A stretch of 64,000 nt of DNA from a virus (IMGVR_UViG_3300050821_017216:55900-119899), one strand, 5' to 3'. Shown: positions 24,156-31,976, numbered from the stretch's first letter. The notes: generated by a model not told the origin, from the sequence alone. Made by a program: numbers and translations.

Positions 24156-24614
24156 ATGCCTCGGCTCCGGCTCGTCGACTGGGCGTTCACGTGGGATCCC
24201 GACAAGGCGTCGGAGAACTTCAAGAAGCACGGCGTCACCTTCCTCGAAGCGGCGACGTCTTTCCTCGACCCGAACGGTCTGGATGGTGTGGACCGGCTCG
24301 ATCCGTCGCGCGAAGAGCTCATTGCCTACTCCGAGCAGCAGCGCCTCCTCCTGACGGTCTACGTCGAGGTCGACGGGGAGATCATCCGAATCATCAGCGC
24401 CCGGCGTGCGACCCGCGCCGAACGCCGCGCGTACGAAGAGAACCTGCGCGGCGGCAAACGCGCCACAGAGGCGACTACACTCGCCACCTATCGGTGGCGC
24501 CGCAACCCGTACGCGCTCGCGCTTCGGCGAACCGGCGTCCGGATCCTGTCGCCGGCGATGCCGCACGCCGCGCGCAGTCTCGACAGCTGGAGACGGCGGA
24601 GGGGGAGTAACTGA
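24156..24614 (+). CDS. brnT: BrnT-type ribonuclease toxin
   Basis: 152 residues. FTWDPDKASENFKKHGVTFLE, ATSFLDPNG, LLTVYVEVDGEIIRIISARRA and ERRAYEENL are the full BrnT (DUF497) core, a RelE-like mRNA interferase fold. A 50-residue basic C-terminal extension (RWRRNPYALALRRTG and onward) is unusual; BrnT is normally about 90-100 residues. The start at 24156 is fixed by the -10 box. Stop and next ATG overlap (TGATG). Expected to be inhibited by the following BrnA-like protein. Confidence 0.88.
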   Translation: MPRLRLVDWAFTWDPDKASENFKKHGVTFLEAATSFLDPNGLDGVDRLDPSREELIAYSEQQRLLLTVYVEVDGEIIRIISARRATRAERRAYEENLRGGKRATEATTLATYRWRRNPYALALRRTGVRILSPAMPHAARSLDSWRRRRGSN

Positions 24615-24796
24615 TGGCGCGCCCGCGAAAACCTCGTGCGACCAAGCAGTCGGTCGTCGTCGCACTGCACCTGACGCCGGCCGAGAAGAAGCTGCTCGAC
24701 GCGGCAGCCCTGCGAGAGGGCTTGCCGGTGGCGACCATCGCGCGCCTCTACGCGCTGCGTGTCGCCGGGACGACGGTGGCGGGTGGCGCTCGGTGA
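24614..24796 (+). CDS. brnA: BrnA-like antitoxin
   Basis: 60 residues, translationally coupled to brnT. VVALHLTPAEKKLLDAAALR then GLPVATIARLYALR forms a ribbon-helix-helix-like DNA-binding unit; the N terminus is basic. BrnA binds BrnT and represses the shared promoter. Shorter than typical BrnA (about 90 residues), so the toxin-binding part may be reduced; identity rests on position as well as sequence. Confidence 0.65.
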   Translation: MARPRKPRATKQSVVVALHLTPAEKKLLDAAALREGLPVATIARLYALRVAGTTVAGGAR

Positions 24797-24813
24797 GGTA
24801 GGCTTCGGAAACC

Positions 24814-25158
24814 ATGAGCGGCAAGGTCAGCTTCGCGTGGATGTCGAACCCGCAGTATTTGGCCCAAGTGGGCCACTTCCTGGGCGGCGTCGCGCTCATC
24901 GTCGTCGCCGCGCTCTTCTCGATCGCCCGGTGCGCGGGCTGGACGCCGACGCTCGTCACGCTCGGCGTCGGGGTCGCCGCCGCGACCTTCAAGGAGTTCG
25001 TCTTCGACGTCGCTCCGTGGGGCGAGGGCGACTCGTGGTCCGACTCGCTGATGGACTGGAGCTTTTATGTGCTCGGCGGCGCCGTCGGGACGGGGCTCGC
25101 CGGCTACGCCTACCACCTGGCCCAGAACGGCGCGTGCGCCGCGGGGCTCACCCAATGA
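24814..25158 (+). CDS. Integral membrane protein
   Basis: 114 residues, three likely helices: QVGHFLGGVALIVVAALFSI, then TPTLVTLGVGVAAATFKEFV, and SFYVLGGAVGTGLAGYAYHL. The FKEFVFDVAPW-DSWSDSLMDW loop resembles small phage membrane proteins of the VanZ-like shape. A TAGGCT box nine bases before the ATG may serve as promoter. Function unknown. Confidence 0.6.
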   Translation: MSGKVSFAWMSNPQYLAQVGHFLGGVALIVVAALFSIARCAGWTPTLVTLGVGVAAATFKEFVFDVAPWGEGDSWSDSLMDWSFYVLGGAVGTGLAGYAYHLAQNGACAAGLTQ

Positions 25159-25334
25159 AGACGCGAACCATCTGCAAGCGCTGCCACCGCCTGCGCGAGG
25201 TCCTCGGCCAATACTGCGCGGCTTGTCAGGCCGACCTCCGCGCGATTGAGCAGCCCAAGCGCGCGCCTACTGGCGACCCGCCCCAAGCCTCGGGGGAGGA
25301 GACCGTGGACGACGATCTGCCGGTCGCGGGCTAG
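25155..25334 (+). CDS. Small zinc-ribbon protein
   Basis: 59 residues from ATG 25155 (ATGA overlap with the membrane protein). CKRCHRLREVLGQYCAACQA is a four-cysteine zinc-ribbon; the rest is acidic and Pro-rich. Convergent end with the spike gene that follows. Not recognised. Confidence 0.65.
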   Translation: MKTRTICKRCHRLREVLGQYCAACQADLRAIEQPKRAPTGDPPQASGEETVDDDLPVAG

Positions 25335-26842
25335 GCCGCGACGACCGTGATCTTCGAGTCGGTCGGGAACCAGTAGGCGTTCCCGCCGAACCCGGTGCCC
25401 GCGCCGACGGCGGCGTCGAGGTGCGCGAGCGTGATCGCGGTGGGGCCCACGAAGAGCCCGGTCGCTGGGTTGAACGCGAAGGCGTTGTCCTGGTTGGCGA
25501 TCTGGAAGAACGCCGCTGTCCCACCGTCGAAGACGAAGGTGGACGACGCGGTCCCGACGATGTGGATGTTCCCGCCCGCCCCCGAGCCTGCTCCCAAGCC
25601 TGCCAGCTTGAAGAGCGCGCCGCCGCTCGTCGTGCCGTAGCAGACACCTTCCCCGTCGAAGTACGCCCCGAAGTTCGTGGCGTCGGCGCCGAAGGCGAAC
25701 CCGATTGGTGTAGACGCCCCGCCGTCGAGGAAGCGTCCGAAGTTTCCGATGAAGCTCGATCCCGACGGGAGCGCGAAGTCCTCCCCGACGTCGACGGTGA
25801 ACGCGCCCAAGACCTGGAAGTCCTGATCGAGGAACGCCCCTCCGCCGCCGAGAAAGACCCCGCGGCGCGCGTACCCGCAGATCGCCCCAGACGCCGAGCC
25901 GACGTCGCCGCTGAACTTGTCGGCGGCGGGCGTTCCCGAGAAGGCGGGCGCTGCGCAGTTCGCGAAGATGACGCCGCCGTTGGTCTGACGCGCCTGGTCC
26001 GTGATGCACTCGACGAACATGACGAGCGCGCCCGCCGTGTCGTCGAGGTAACCGAGCGATCCGTTGACGGTGAGCGTGTCGGCGGATCCCTGCGAGACGC
26101 CGTGGCCCCTGCGCACGAGCACCGTCGCGACGCCGGAGCCGTTGCTCGTGCCCCGCCCGAGCGCGAACGTCCCGTTCGCTCCGAAGTAGACCTCGGGCAA
26201 GGTCAGGATCTCGTACGCGTCGCTCGCCCCCACCGCGGCGGCACCGAGGCCGTCCTCCGCCGTCGTGATCGCGAACGCGGGCGCGGTCGTCGACACCGCC
26301 CTCGACGCCGCGATCGTCCCCGGCGATCCACCGGTGACGACCCAGCTCGCCGCGCCGCTCGTCGTGTCGACGAGCAGCTGGTCGACGTCGGGCGTCCACG
26401 AGACGACGCCCGCGTCGGTGACGGTCTGCTGGCCGGTGGGCGTCCGCGCGAACGCGTTGGGGACTGTCGCGATGGTGCCCGATCGCTTGACGGTCGTCGT
26501 GCAGTCGATGACGAGCGAGCACCCCGGCTGCGCGTCGAGGTCCCAGAGCGCCGAGAGGGGGTCGGTGAAGTCCGGCGCGTCGCCCGCCACCGTGACCGTG
26601 ATGTCGATCGCTGGCAGCGTCGGCCGGACGCCGAGGAGCCCGCCGTCCCAGCGCCTGCGGACCTCACCAACCTGGGCGACGGCCGTCTCCGGGGTCTTGC
26701 CGTCGTTCGCGTTGTTCCCGGTGTCGTAGTTCACAAACCACGCGGTCTGATTCAGGAACGGCGTCGGGTTGAAGCTGCCGGTCTGGGGTGTGGACGGGTA
26801 GACCTCCGTCGCGTACCTACCCCGACCGATGACGCGACTCAT
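25331..26842 (-). CDS. Spike/adhesin with common N-terminal anchor and beta-helix
   Basis: 503 residues. The anchor SRVIGRGRYATEVYPSTP is shared with four other genes here. WFVNYDTGNNANDGKTPETA and an EVRRRW segment mark the entrance of a right-handed beta-helix typical of tail-spike-like polysaccharide-binding or -degrading proteins; no clear catalytic triad was found. The C terminus (ATGLFVGPTAITLAHLDAAV, then GFGGNAYW) resembles the fragment at 32105-32230. The mRNA is predicted leaderless (TAGAAT six bases before the ATG). Very G/A/T-rich repeats of beta turns suit an exposed trimeric spike. Confidence 0.8.
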   Translation of the reverse strand: MSRVIGRGRYATEVYPSTPQTGSFNPTPFLNQTAWFVNYDTGNNANDGKTPETAVAQVGEVRRRWDGGLLGVRPTLPAIDITVTVAGDAPDFTDPLSALWDLDAQPGCSLVIDCTTTVKRSGTIATVPNAFARTPTGQQTVTDAGVVSWTPDVDQLLVDTTSGAASWVVTGGSPGTIAASRAVSTTAPAFAITTAEDGLGAAAVGASDAYEILTLPEVYFGANGTFALGRGTSNGSGVATVLVRRGHGVSQGSADTLTVNGSLGYLDDTAGALVMFVECITDQARQTNGGVIFANCAAPAFSGTPAADKFSGDVGSASGAICGYARRGVFLGGGGAFLDQDFQVLGAFTVDVGEDFALPSGSSFIGNFGRFLDGGASTPIGFAFGADATNFGAYFDGEGVCYGTTSGGALFKLAGLGAGSGAGGNIHIVGTASSTFVFDGGTAAFFQIANQDNAFAFNPATGLFVGPTAITLAHLDAAVGAGTGFGGNAYWFPTDSKITVVAA

Positions 26843-26848
26843 GGGTGG

Positions 26849-26877
26849 ATTCTATTGCAATGGTCGCGCATCCGCAA
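26849..26877 (-). promoter_or_regulatory. Leaderless-type promoter of spike gene 26842
   Basis: Minus strand TTGCGG (26872-26877), 17 bases, TAGAAT (26849-26854), six bases to the ATG. Canonical spacing; no ribosome binding site. Confidence 0.65.
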
Positions 26878-26898
26878 AGTGGTCACGTTGAACGTCTC

Positions 26899-27978
26899 TT
26901 ACTGCTCGATGGCCACGATGTTGGCCCCGTTCGTACCCACGGTGAAGGTCGCACCACCGTCGACGCTCGCCGTGATCGTGTAGGTGTGCGGCCCGTTGTC
27001 GGGCAGTATGTCGACGGCCATGATCGGGATGGCGACACGCAGGGCGCCTGCAGCGAGAGCCTGCGGCGGTTGCGCGATGATGACTCCCGCGTCACGCGAG
27101 ATGGTCACGGTCAGGTTGCAGGGAGCGCTCGCGACGCCCAGCACGTTGGCCTGGATGCTGACGATGCCGCTCTTCTGCCTCTGGATGCTCGTAGTGCTAG
27201 CGGTGACCGTCCCCGTCCCGGTGCCGGTGTTCGCATGACCCTGGACGATGCTGACGATCGGGTCCCAGGTCCAGGTCAACGCTCCGGTGAATCCAGGCTG
27301 CGTCGCACTGAAGACCGCTGCAGGGGAGTAGCTCGTGACCGCCACGGGTCCGGCACCGGACAGGGTTGACGCCTGGACCGACGCACGGTCGAACATGAGA
27401 ATGTCGACGTCGGCCCCGACGTCGGACTGGATGAACGGCGCTCCCGTCACGATGGTGTTGGCCTCGAACATGTGCAGGCCAAACTGGCCGCCGCTCTCGA
27501 CGTGGACGAAAGGTGCGGCGCCGACCTGGGCCTGGGCCTGCCCGTTGTACATGCGCAGCGCCGAGAGCTGCCCCGAAGCGACGACGATGGGTGACGACGT
27601 CGCCACCGACGAGAAGAAGATGCCGTCGTGGAGCTCGAGCTCGCGGAATGTGATGATGGCGCCCGGTTCGGCGAGGATCGTCTCGTTCGCGTTCGACGGG
27701 ATGCTGTTGTAGAACTTGAACTGGTCGAGATCCCACGGACCCCCGCTCGGGATGCTGCAGGGCGCCGCGGTCGAGTCGATCGCGACCCACTTGATCGCCG
27801 CGGGATCGAGCGTACTGGTGGCCGCGTAGAGGTCGGGGAAGTCCCCGAACACGTTTCGGCTCGCCTTTGCGTTCTGTCGCCACACGAAGGACGACGCCAC
27901 GTTGAACGGCGAGACGCCGAGCGGTTGCGTCGGGTACGTCTCCCGCGCGTGTCGACCGCGACCGATGAGGTGGCCCAC
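26899..27978 (-). CDS. Spike/adhesin with common N-terminal anchor
   Basis: 359 residues from GTG 27978. Anchor GHLIGRGRHARETYPTQP, then a beta-rich body (FFSSVATSSPIVVASGQLSA and LTWTWDPIVSIVQGHANTG) without similarity to the other spikes. A TACGCT box seven bases before the GTG supports this start. C-terminal half looks like two Ig-like or knob domains (SGIVSIQANVLGVAS, HTYTITASVDGG). Receptor binding is inferred from the shared anchor and fold class. Confidence 0.75.
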   Translation of the reverse strand: MGHLIGRGRHARETYPTQPLGVSPFNVASSFVWRQNAKASRNVFGDFPDLYAATSTLDPAAIKWVAIDSTAAPCSIPSGGPWDLDQFKFYNSIPSNANETILAEPGAIITFRELELHDGIFFSSVATSSPIVVASGQLSALRMYNGQAQAQVGAAPFVHVESGGQFGLHMFEANTIVTGAPFIQSDVGADVDILMFDRASVQASTLSGAGPVAVTSYSPAAVFSATQPGFTGALTWTWDPIVSIVQGHANTGTGTGTVTASTTSIQRQKSGIVSIQANVLGVASAPCNLTVTISRDAGVIIAQPPQALAAGALRVAIPIMAVDILPDNGPHTYTITASVDGGATFTVGTNGANIVAIEQ

Positions 27979-27985
27979 GCAGGAG

Positions 27986-27991
27986 AGCGTA
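27986..27991 (-). promoter_or_regulatory. -10 box of spike gene 27978
   Basis: TACGCT seven bases before the GTG. No convincing -35 element at 16-18 bases; reported because the spacing matches the other leaderless promoters. Confidence 0.4.
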
Positions 27992-28017
27992 CCACGGAGC
28001 CGCGATCAGGCGGCTAA

Positions 28018-28677
28018 CTACTCGATTCCGGTCACCTCGTGGGCGTCGCTCCCGGACACGAAGGCGCTCGGGTCCTTCAGCGCGATCCGCCGGAGCGCGG
28101 CCCGGCGCCTGGCTAGCTGCCTGCCGTACTTGCACGACCCGCTCGCGACCTCAGCGAGCTGCTCGTCCTCGGGCAGCTTCGCGCAGTCCCGGCGCGCTTG
28201 CGCGGCGGCCGCGAGCCAGATGGGAGCGGCCTTCTCCGGGATCCGGGCGACCTCCGGCGTCGCGTACCGCGCCGAGAGCTGCCACGGGCCGTGACTCTTC
28301 CCACTATCTCCCACCGCGGAGAGGCGGAGGTTGCTCTCGAAGACGCTGTAGACGACGAGGTCGCCCGCCTCGTCGCGGGTCGTCGCGGTCCGCGCGATGG
28401 CCGAGGCTATGCGGTTGGCCTGCCCGACCCGGTCCCAGCGGTAGTGGTCTTTGCCGAGCTCGCGGCTCGGGAGCCGCCGCATCATCGCGAGCACGTCGTC
28501 GGTCGTGAGCGAGGTGGGGAGGTCCGTCGGGATCGTGGAGTCGTCCGGCTTTGACGCATCGTGGCGGTCCGGCGACGCCAGCGCGGCTTCGACGCCGGCA
28601 GGTTGGGTCTGCGCGCTCGAGTCGCGCAGCGCGAGCAGCGCCGTCACCAGGACCAGGAAGCTGAGGGCTGTTTTCAT
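28018..28677 (-). CDS. Secreted lytic-transglycosylase-like protein
   Basis: 219 residues from ATG 28677. Signal peptide MKTALSFLVLVTALLALRDS with a likely cut after SSAQ. The domain at about 90-190 shows VVYSVFESNLRLSAVGDSGK, SHGPWQLS, a Cys pair and a basic C-terminal helix, the shape of a goose-lysozyme/SLT-like muramidase, with Glu of FESNL as candidate catalytic acid. It would act on peptidoglycan in the periplasm during entry or lysis. Predicted leaderless mRNA. Confidence 0.7.
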   Translation of the reverse strand: MKTALSFLVLVTALLALRDSSAQTQPAGVEAALASPDRHDASKPDDSTIPTDLPTSLTTDDVLAMMRRLPSRELGKDHYRWDRVGQANRIASAIARTATTRDEAGDLVVYSVFESNLRLSAVGDSGKSHGPWQLSARYATPEVARIPEKAAPIWLAAAAQARRDCAKLPEDEQLAEVASGSCKYGRQLARRRAALRRIALKDPSAFVSGSDAHEVTGIE

Positions 28678-28683
28678 GCCCAC

Positions 28684-28713
28684 GTTCTACTCGCGGATTA
28701 CCCGGACGCTCAA
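28684..28713 (-). promoter_or_regulatory. Leaderless-type promoter of the transglycosylase-like gene
   Basis: TTGAGC (28708-28713), 18 bases, TAGAAC (28684-28689), six bases to ATG 28677 on the minus strand. Confidence 0.55.
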
Positions 28714-28832
28714 GACCCCATTCGCTCTGGTGCAGAACGGTCTTGACTTCTACCCGACGTCGGTGCGTCACCGTGGCCGGACACGTGGTGGCGGCGGGCG
28801 CGAGCGGGTAGAGTCTGCCACGGGAGGCCACC

Positions 28833-29123
28833 GTGTCGGACGTACCCCTCGCTGACACGTGCGTGTGCGGGGTCCCCTACTGGCACCGGTTCATGGGCCC
28901 GGCGGACGCGCCGACCACCGCCGCCGGTTCCGGGACGACGGGCGCGGCGACGCGTTTCCTCTGGTGCAGGAAGTGCGGCTCGGTCCGCGTCATCTTTGAG
29001 GCGCGCTGGCAGATCCCGCTCGACCGCGCCGGGGAGATCGCGCGAAGCGTGCCGCTCGACGGCGACGACGAGGAGAAGCCCACCAACCCGGGCACGCCGC
29101 GGGCGAAGAAGGGTGACGACTGA
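28833..29123 (+). CDS. Hypothetical protein with two CxC/CxxC sites
   Basis: 96 residues from GTG 28833; GGGAGG eight bases upstream is a clear ribosome binding site. CVCGVPYWHRFMGP and LWCRKCGSVRVIFE form a zinc-ribbon; the C terminus is charged. Not recognised. Convergent with the nucleotidyltransferase gene. Confidence 0.6.
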   Translation: MSDVPLADTCVCGVPYWHRFMGPADAPTTAAGSGTTGAATRFLWCRKCGSVRVIFEARWQIPLDRAGEIARSVPLDGDDEEKPTNPGTPRAKKGDD

Positions 29124-29130
29124 CGGCGCC

Positions 29131-29757
29131 TCAGTAGTCGTCGGTCGGTCGCTGCGCGTACTGCCAGAGCTCCGAGAACTTCGGCCGGACCCACTGGTTC
29201 AGGTTGATCGAGAAGTCCTCCGCGAGCCCGTTGACCCGCACGAGTTGGATGACGTCGTCGAAGTCGCGCGGCCGGTCGGGCGCCGTCATGCCGCTCGCCA
29301 ACTTCAGCTCGATGAGGTGGGTCAGGTCTACGGTCTGCAGGTCGCCGATCGCGATCGACGCGTCCTCGGGGTCAGGAAACCGCACCGGCTTCGGCAAGCC
29401 GTCACCCGGGTAGGCGCCGGTGAGCAGGACGTCGATCTTCACGCCGTTGCGCACGTCGCGCATGTTCTTGGAACCAGGGTAGCGCTCCACCCAGCCGCGA
29501 CCGAGCCAGCGCTCCTTGAACCGCTTGAGGCCGTCCTCGGTCAGGAGGACGTCGACGTCCGAGGTCGTCCGCTGGTGCCCGTGCAGCAGCACCGCCATCG
29601 CGCCGGCGATGGCGTACGGGATCCCGGCTTCGTCGAGCGCCGCCGCGAGGTCGACGGCCGCTCGCTGGACCCTGGACTCGCCCATGAAGAAACGCTCCGC
29701 CTCTGCGAGGCTCGCGAGACCGCGGGATCGCGGAGTCCGGGTCTCGTCGAGCCGCAT
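29131..29757 (-). CDS. Nucleotidyltransferase-fold protein (AbiEii/MNT-like)
   Basis: 208 residues from ATG 29757. IPYAIAGAMAVLLHGHQRTTSDVDVLL carries the GSx10DxD-type nucleotide-binding motif of the DNA polymerase beta superfamily; later GVKIDVLLTGAYPGDG gives the third acidic position, and LIELKLASG is family-typical. Such proteins act as toxins or antitoxins (AbiEii, MNT) by nucleotide transfer to RNA or protein. No HEPN partner is adjacent. The gene diverges from the Phd-like antitoxin with abutting promoters. Confidence 0.8.
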   Translation of the reverse strand: MRLDETRTPRSRGLASLAEAERFFMGESRVQRAAVDLAAALDEAGIPYAIAGAMAVLLHGHQRTTSDVDVLLTEDGLKRFKERWLGRGWVERYPGSKNMRDVRNGVKIDVLLTGAYPGDGLPKPVRFPDPEDASIAIGDLQTVDLTHLIELKLASGMTAPDRPRDFDDVIQLVRVNGLAEDFSINLNQWVRPKFSELWQYAQRPTDDY

Positions 29758-29764
29758 GGCCGCT

Positions 29765-29793
29765 ATCCTAGCCCCGCAGTGGGTGGAGGTCCA
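29765..29793 (-). promoter_or_regulatory. Leaderless-type promoter of the nucleotidyltransferase
   Basis: TGGACC (29788-29793), 17 bases, TAGGAT (29765-29770), seven bases to ATG 29757. Its -35 element nearly touches that of the divergent promoter. Confidence 0.6.
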
Positions 29794-29794
29794 C

Positions 29795-29823
29795 TTGCGG
29801 ATCGCACGATCGCGCGGTACGTT
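29795..29823 (+). promoter_or_regulatory. Leaderless-type promoter of the Phd-like antitoxin
   Basis: TTGCGG (29795-29800), 17 bases, TACGTT (29818-29823), seven bases to ATG 29831. Back-to-back with the nucleotidyltransferase promoter, one base apart, so one bound regulator could control both genes. Confidence 0.6.
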
Positions 29824-29830
29824 GCGCCAG

Positions 29831-30001
29831 ATGTCACGTTCCAGACAAAGCGTCAAACCGCTGACGCTCACGCTCTTCCGGTCACAGCCGGGCGAGTACC
29901 TGCGCGCGGTGGCGCGCGAGGGGAAGCGCTTCGTGCTGACGAAGTCGGGCAAGCCCGTCGCGCTCCTCGTCCCGGTCGACACGCCAAACGGGGTCGACTG
30001 A
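29831..30001 (+). CDS. Phd/YefM-type antitoxin
   Basis: 56 residues. RSQPGEYLRAVAREGKRFVL then TKSGKPVALLVPVD is the Phd/YefM N-terminal DNA-binding fold; the C-terminal toxin-wrapping arm is very short. Start set by the -10 box seven bases upstream. Coupled (TGATG) to the following unrecognised gene, which would be its candidate partner. Confidence 0.75.
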   Translation: MSRSRQSVKPLTLTLFRSQPGEYLRAVAREGKRFVLTKSGKPVALLVPVDTPNGVD

Positions 30002-30267
30002 TGCCCGAGCGCGTCGCTAAGGGTCCGGTGAAGCGGCACCGTCACCACCCCATCATCTGGATGGTCGAGTGGCTGCGCGGCAACGAGGTGCGCTTCTTCT
30101 TCTCCACCGGGCGCATCGTCGAACTGGAACTCCCGGTCGCGTCCGCCAAGAAGGCGAAGGTCGTCGACAAGGGTCTAGGGCTCGACCCGGGTGACGGGAT
30201 GGACCTGTGCGCCGTCGAGCTGCACAAGCGGCGCGGCAAGGTCTGGGCCCGCGGGCACTGGACCTGA
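30001..30267 (+). CDS. Unrecognised partner gene of the Phd-like antitoxin
   Basis: 88 residues, ATG overlapping the antitoxin stop. Basic N terminus, then VRFFFSTGRIVELELPVASA, a hairpin like DUF2442-type small proteins, and a basic C-terminal tail. It is neither YoeB- nor Doc-like. Toxin role is inferred from position only. Confidence 0.5.
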   Translation: MPERVAKGPVKRHRHHPIIWMVEWLRGNEVRFFFSTGRIVELELPVASAKKAKVVDKGLGLDPGDGMDLCAVELHKRRGKVWARGHWT

Positions 30268-30273
30268 TCGCGC

Positions 30274-30483
30274 TCAGAGGATCGCGTCGTCGGCCGCGTC
30301 GTCGTACGCGCGCACGCGCCGACCGGACTCGGTTACCCACCACACCTCCTCGCCCGTCTCGTCGGGCGCCCAGTAGCCGTACCCGTGGGCCAGCGCCCAG
30401 GTGAACGCCTCGTGCGAGCACGGCTCGCCCGGTTCGCCGATCTCCTGGAGGACGGCGCGCTGGTCCGGTGTCAGTCGTTGCAT
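30274..30483 (-). CDS. Small hypothetical protein
   Basis: 69 residues. Winged-helix-like: LTPDQRAVLQEIGEPGEPCS then a recognition-type helix HEAFTWALAHGYGYW and a hairpin EEVWWVTESGRRVRAY. Could be a small DNA-binding regulator. Not recognised as a family. Confidence 0.55.
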   Translation of the reverse strand: MQRLTPDQRAVLQEIGEPGEPCSHEAFTWALAHGYGYWAPDETGEEVWWVTESGRRVRAYDDAADDAIL

Positions 30484-30489
30484 GCTCTC

Positions 30490-31110
30490 TTACAGACCAA
30501 CTATCGTTTCAGCCGGAATGACGCTGTTAGATGGTACTTCTATACGCTCTACGCGAAATCCGTGCAGCGCAGCGATACCATTCTTCTTTTCATCGCGAAG
30601 AATTTGTTCTTTTTTGCGATGGTACGGGCCGTCAAACTCGACCAGTATGCGACTGTCTAATAGTGCCAAGTCAAACACGACACCGTCCAGCTCGTACTCG
30701 AACTCGTGTGGCCTTTCGCCAATCACCATCACCACTTCCACATACTTACGGGCCTCCCTACGCTTCAAGGCTTCAGCAGGCACTATCAGGTTGGGGATCA
30801 TCATCACGCCGATGCGGTGTAGTTTCTCCTTCGTTTCCGGAGATAACCTCGCGTACTTGCGAGCACATCCTCGCGAGCAGTGGTCTGATGACCGTTTTCT
30901 TCCGGATGACCAAAAGAATTTACCGCATGGGCACACCTTGGGTACTTCTGGCCCTCTCCGCGCCAACGCGTTGCATCTGAGGTTACAGTAGATCGGTCGC
31001 CCAAGCTTGACAGACCGGCGAAACTCTCGCGCGTCCCTGATGACTGTCTGTCCGCAGTGGTTACACGGAACGTGGATTTGGCTCACTATGACTCGAATCA
31101 ATGGGTCCAA
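30490..31110 (-). CDS. Free-standing EDxHD/Vsr-type homing endonuclease with zinc fingers
   Basis: 206 residues if started at TTG 31110; GTG 31086 is an alternative giving 198. N terminus has zinc pairs CNHCGQTVI, CNLRCN, CPCGKFF and CSRGCARKY; C terminus has VFDLALLDSRILVEFDGPYH then RDEKKNGIAALHGFRVERIEV, the EDxHD/DUF559 nuclease core also found in the intein at 1167-2057. G+C is visibly lower than in the neighbours, a sign of recent arrival. Expected to cut unoccupied target sites and spread itself. Confidence 0.8.
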   Translation of the reverse strand: MDPLIRVIVSQIHVPCNHCGQTVIRDAREFRRSVKLGRPIYCNLRCNALARRGPEVPKVCPCGKFFWSSGRKRSSDHCSRGCARKYARLSPETKEKLHRIGVMMIPNLIVPAEALKRREARKYVEVVMVIGERPHEFEYELDGVVFDLALLDSRILVEFDGPYHRKKEQILRDEKKNGIAALHGFRVERIEVPSNSVIPAETIVGL

Positions 31111-31128
31111 TATCGGACCATCCTAGTT

Positions 31129-31431
31129 TTACCCGAAAAACTGCTCGCGTGTCATCCCGTGGAACCGCTCGTAGTGCGCGGCCCACTCCTCCTCCTCCGC
31201 GCGGGTCATCGATCCGCAGCCGCGACACCCGTTCCAGACGCGCGCCGGGCAGCACTCGAAGGTGTGCTCCCAGCAGCAACAGCCGCAGTGGGCCACCTCG
31301 TCGAGCGTGTCGACGTCACCTTCCCATAGCGCGCGCTCGAGAATGCGGACGAACTCGTCGAGTGGGTGGCCGGCGTGCAAGGCCCACTCGCGGACCAGGT
31401 CGTCGTCGTACTCGGTCAGGAGATCCAGCAC
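31129..31431 (-). CDS. Cys-rich phage-type protein
   Basis: 100 residues from GTG 31431. CGCCCWEHTFECCPARVWNG then CRGCG is a dense Cys cluster resembling conserved phage zinc proteins; N- and C-terminal parts are helical and acidic. Function unknown. Confidence 0.7.
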   Translation of the reverse strand: MLDLLTEYDDDLVREWALHAGHPLDEFVRILERALWEGDVDTLDEVAHCGCCCWEHTFECCPARVWNGCRGCGSMTRAEEEEWAAHYERFHGMTREQFFG

Positions 31432-31432
31432 C

Positions 31433-31501
31433 TCAGACCTCGCACGTGCAGACGTACCCGCACGACCAGCACTCGAGCCACCACCAGACCTCGGCGGCCA
31501 T
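31433..31501 (-). CDS. Possible 22-residue protein
   Basis: ATG 31501 to TGA at 31433-31435: MAAEVWWWLECWSCGYVCT followed by CEV. Trp/Cys-rich like other mini-proteins here and just before the next gene's start. A competing 63-residue frame (31416-31607), coupled by GTGA to the gene at 31604, is Arg-rich and less protein-like. Either or neither may be real. Confidence 0.3.
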   Translation of the reverse strand: MAAEVWWWLECWSCGYVCTCEV

Positions 31502-31603
31502 CCGAGACGTCCTCGCCGCGCGCGTGCGCGAGCGACGCGAAGGACACCGGCGCCGGTCGCGCGCAGCAGGCGCGTACGCGGCAGACCCGCCAGGCGCGCC
31601 GGA

Positions 31604-31852
31604 TCACCAGCCTAGCTCCCGCGCGTACGCCCGCAGCGACGGCTCGAACCGTCCGACCAGCGTCCGCGCCGGTGTCGTGGTCTGCCGCCCGCACCACGGG
31701 CAGCTCCCGTCCCGGGCGAGCAGGGACGCTCGCTCGCGGGTCAGCAGGTTGTCCCAGCCGCGCGCGGTCCGGTTGCCGCACGGTCCGATCACGGTCTCGG
31801 CCTTCTTGCGGCAGCACGGGCAGCGACCGCCGCCCCACTCGTACTCGCTCAT
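31604..31852 (-). CDS. Zinc-finger-like protein
   Basis: 82 residues. CPCCRKKAETVIGPCG and CPWCGRQTTTPARTL form two treble-clef-like sites. Helical, basic. Typical small phage zinc protein, unassigned. Between its start and 31977 lies a 124-base gap with an imperfect stem (GAAGTTTCT at 31943-31951 with AGAAACGTTC at 31961-31970). Confidence 0.65.
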   Translation of the reverse strand: MSEYEWGGGRCPCCRKKAETVIGPCGNRTARGWDNLLTRERASLLARDGSCPWCGRQTTTPARTLVGRFEPSLRAYARELGW

Positions 31853-31976
31853 GCCCGAGGCACCATCGCAAGAGCGCGGCCAACCGCACGCTCTAGCGAA
31901 TCCGAGCAGTTACTACCGGCTACCACCGGTCGCCGAGGGAAGGAAGTTTCTCCTTTCGGAAGAAACGTTCTGGAGC

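Noticed and set aside
25421-26983. 520-codon frame antisense to the first spike
   Set aside because: Shadow of the beta-helix gene; Arg/Glu/Val composition and no family features.
31416-31607. 63-codon frame coupled to the zinc-finger gene at 31604
   Set aside because: Arg/Val-rich product overlapping a neighbouring gene start; coding character is weak, so it is only mentioned as an alternative.
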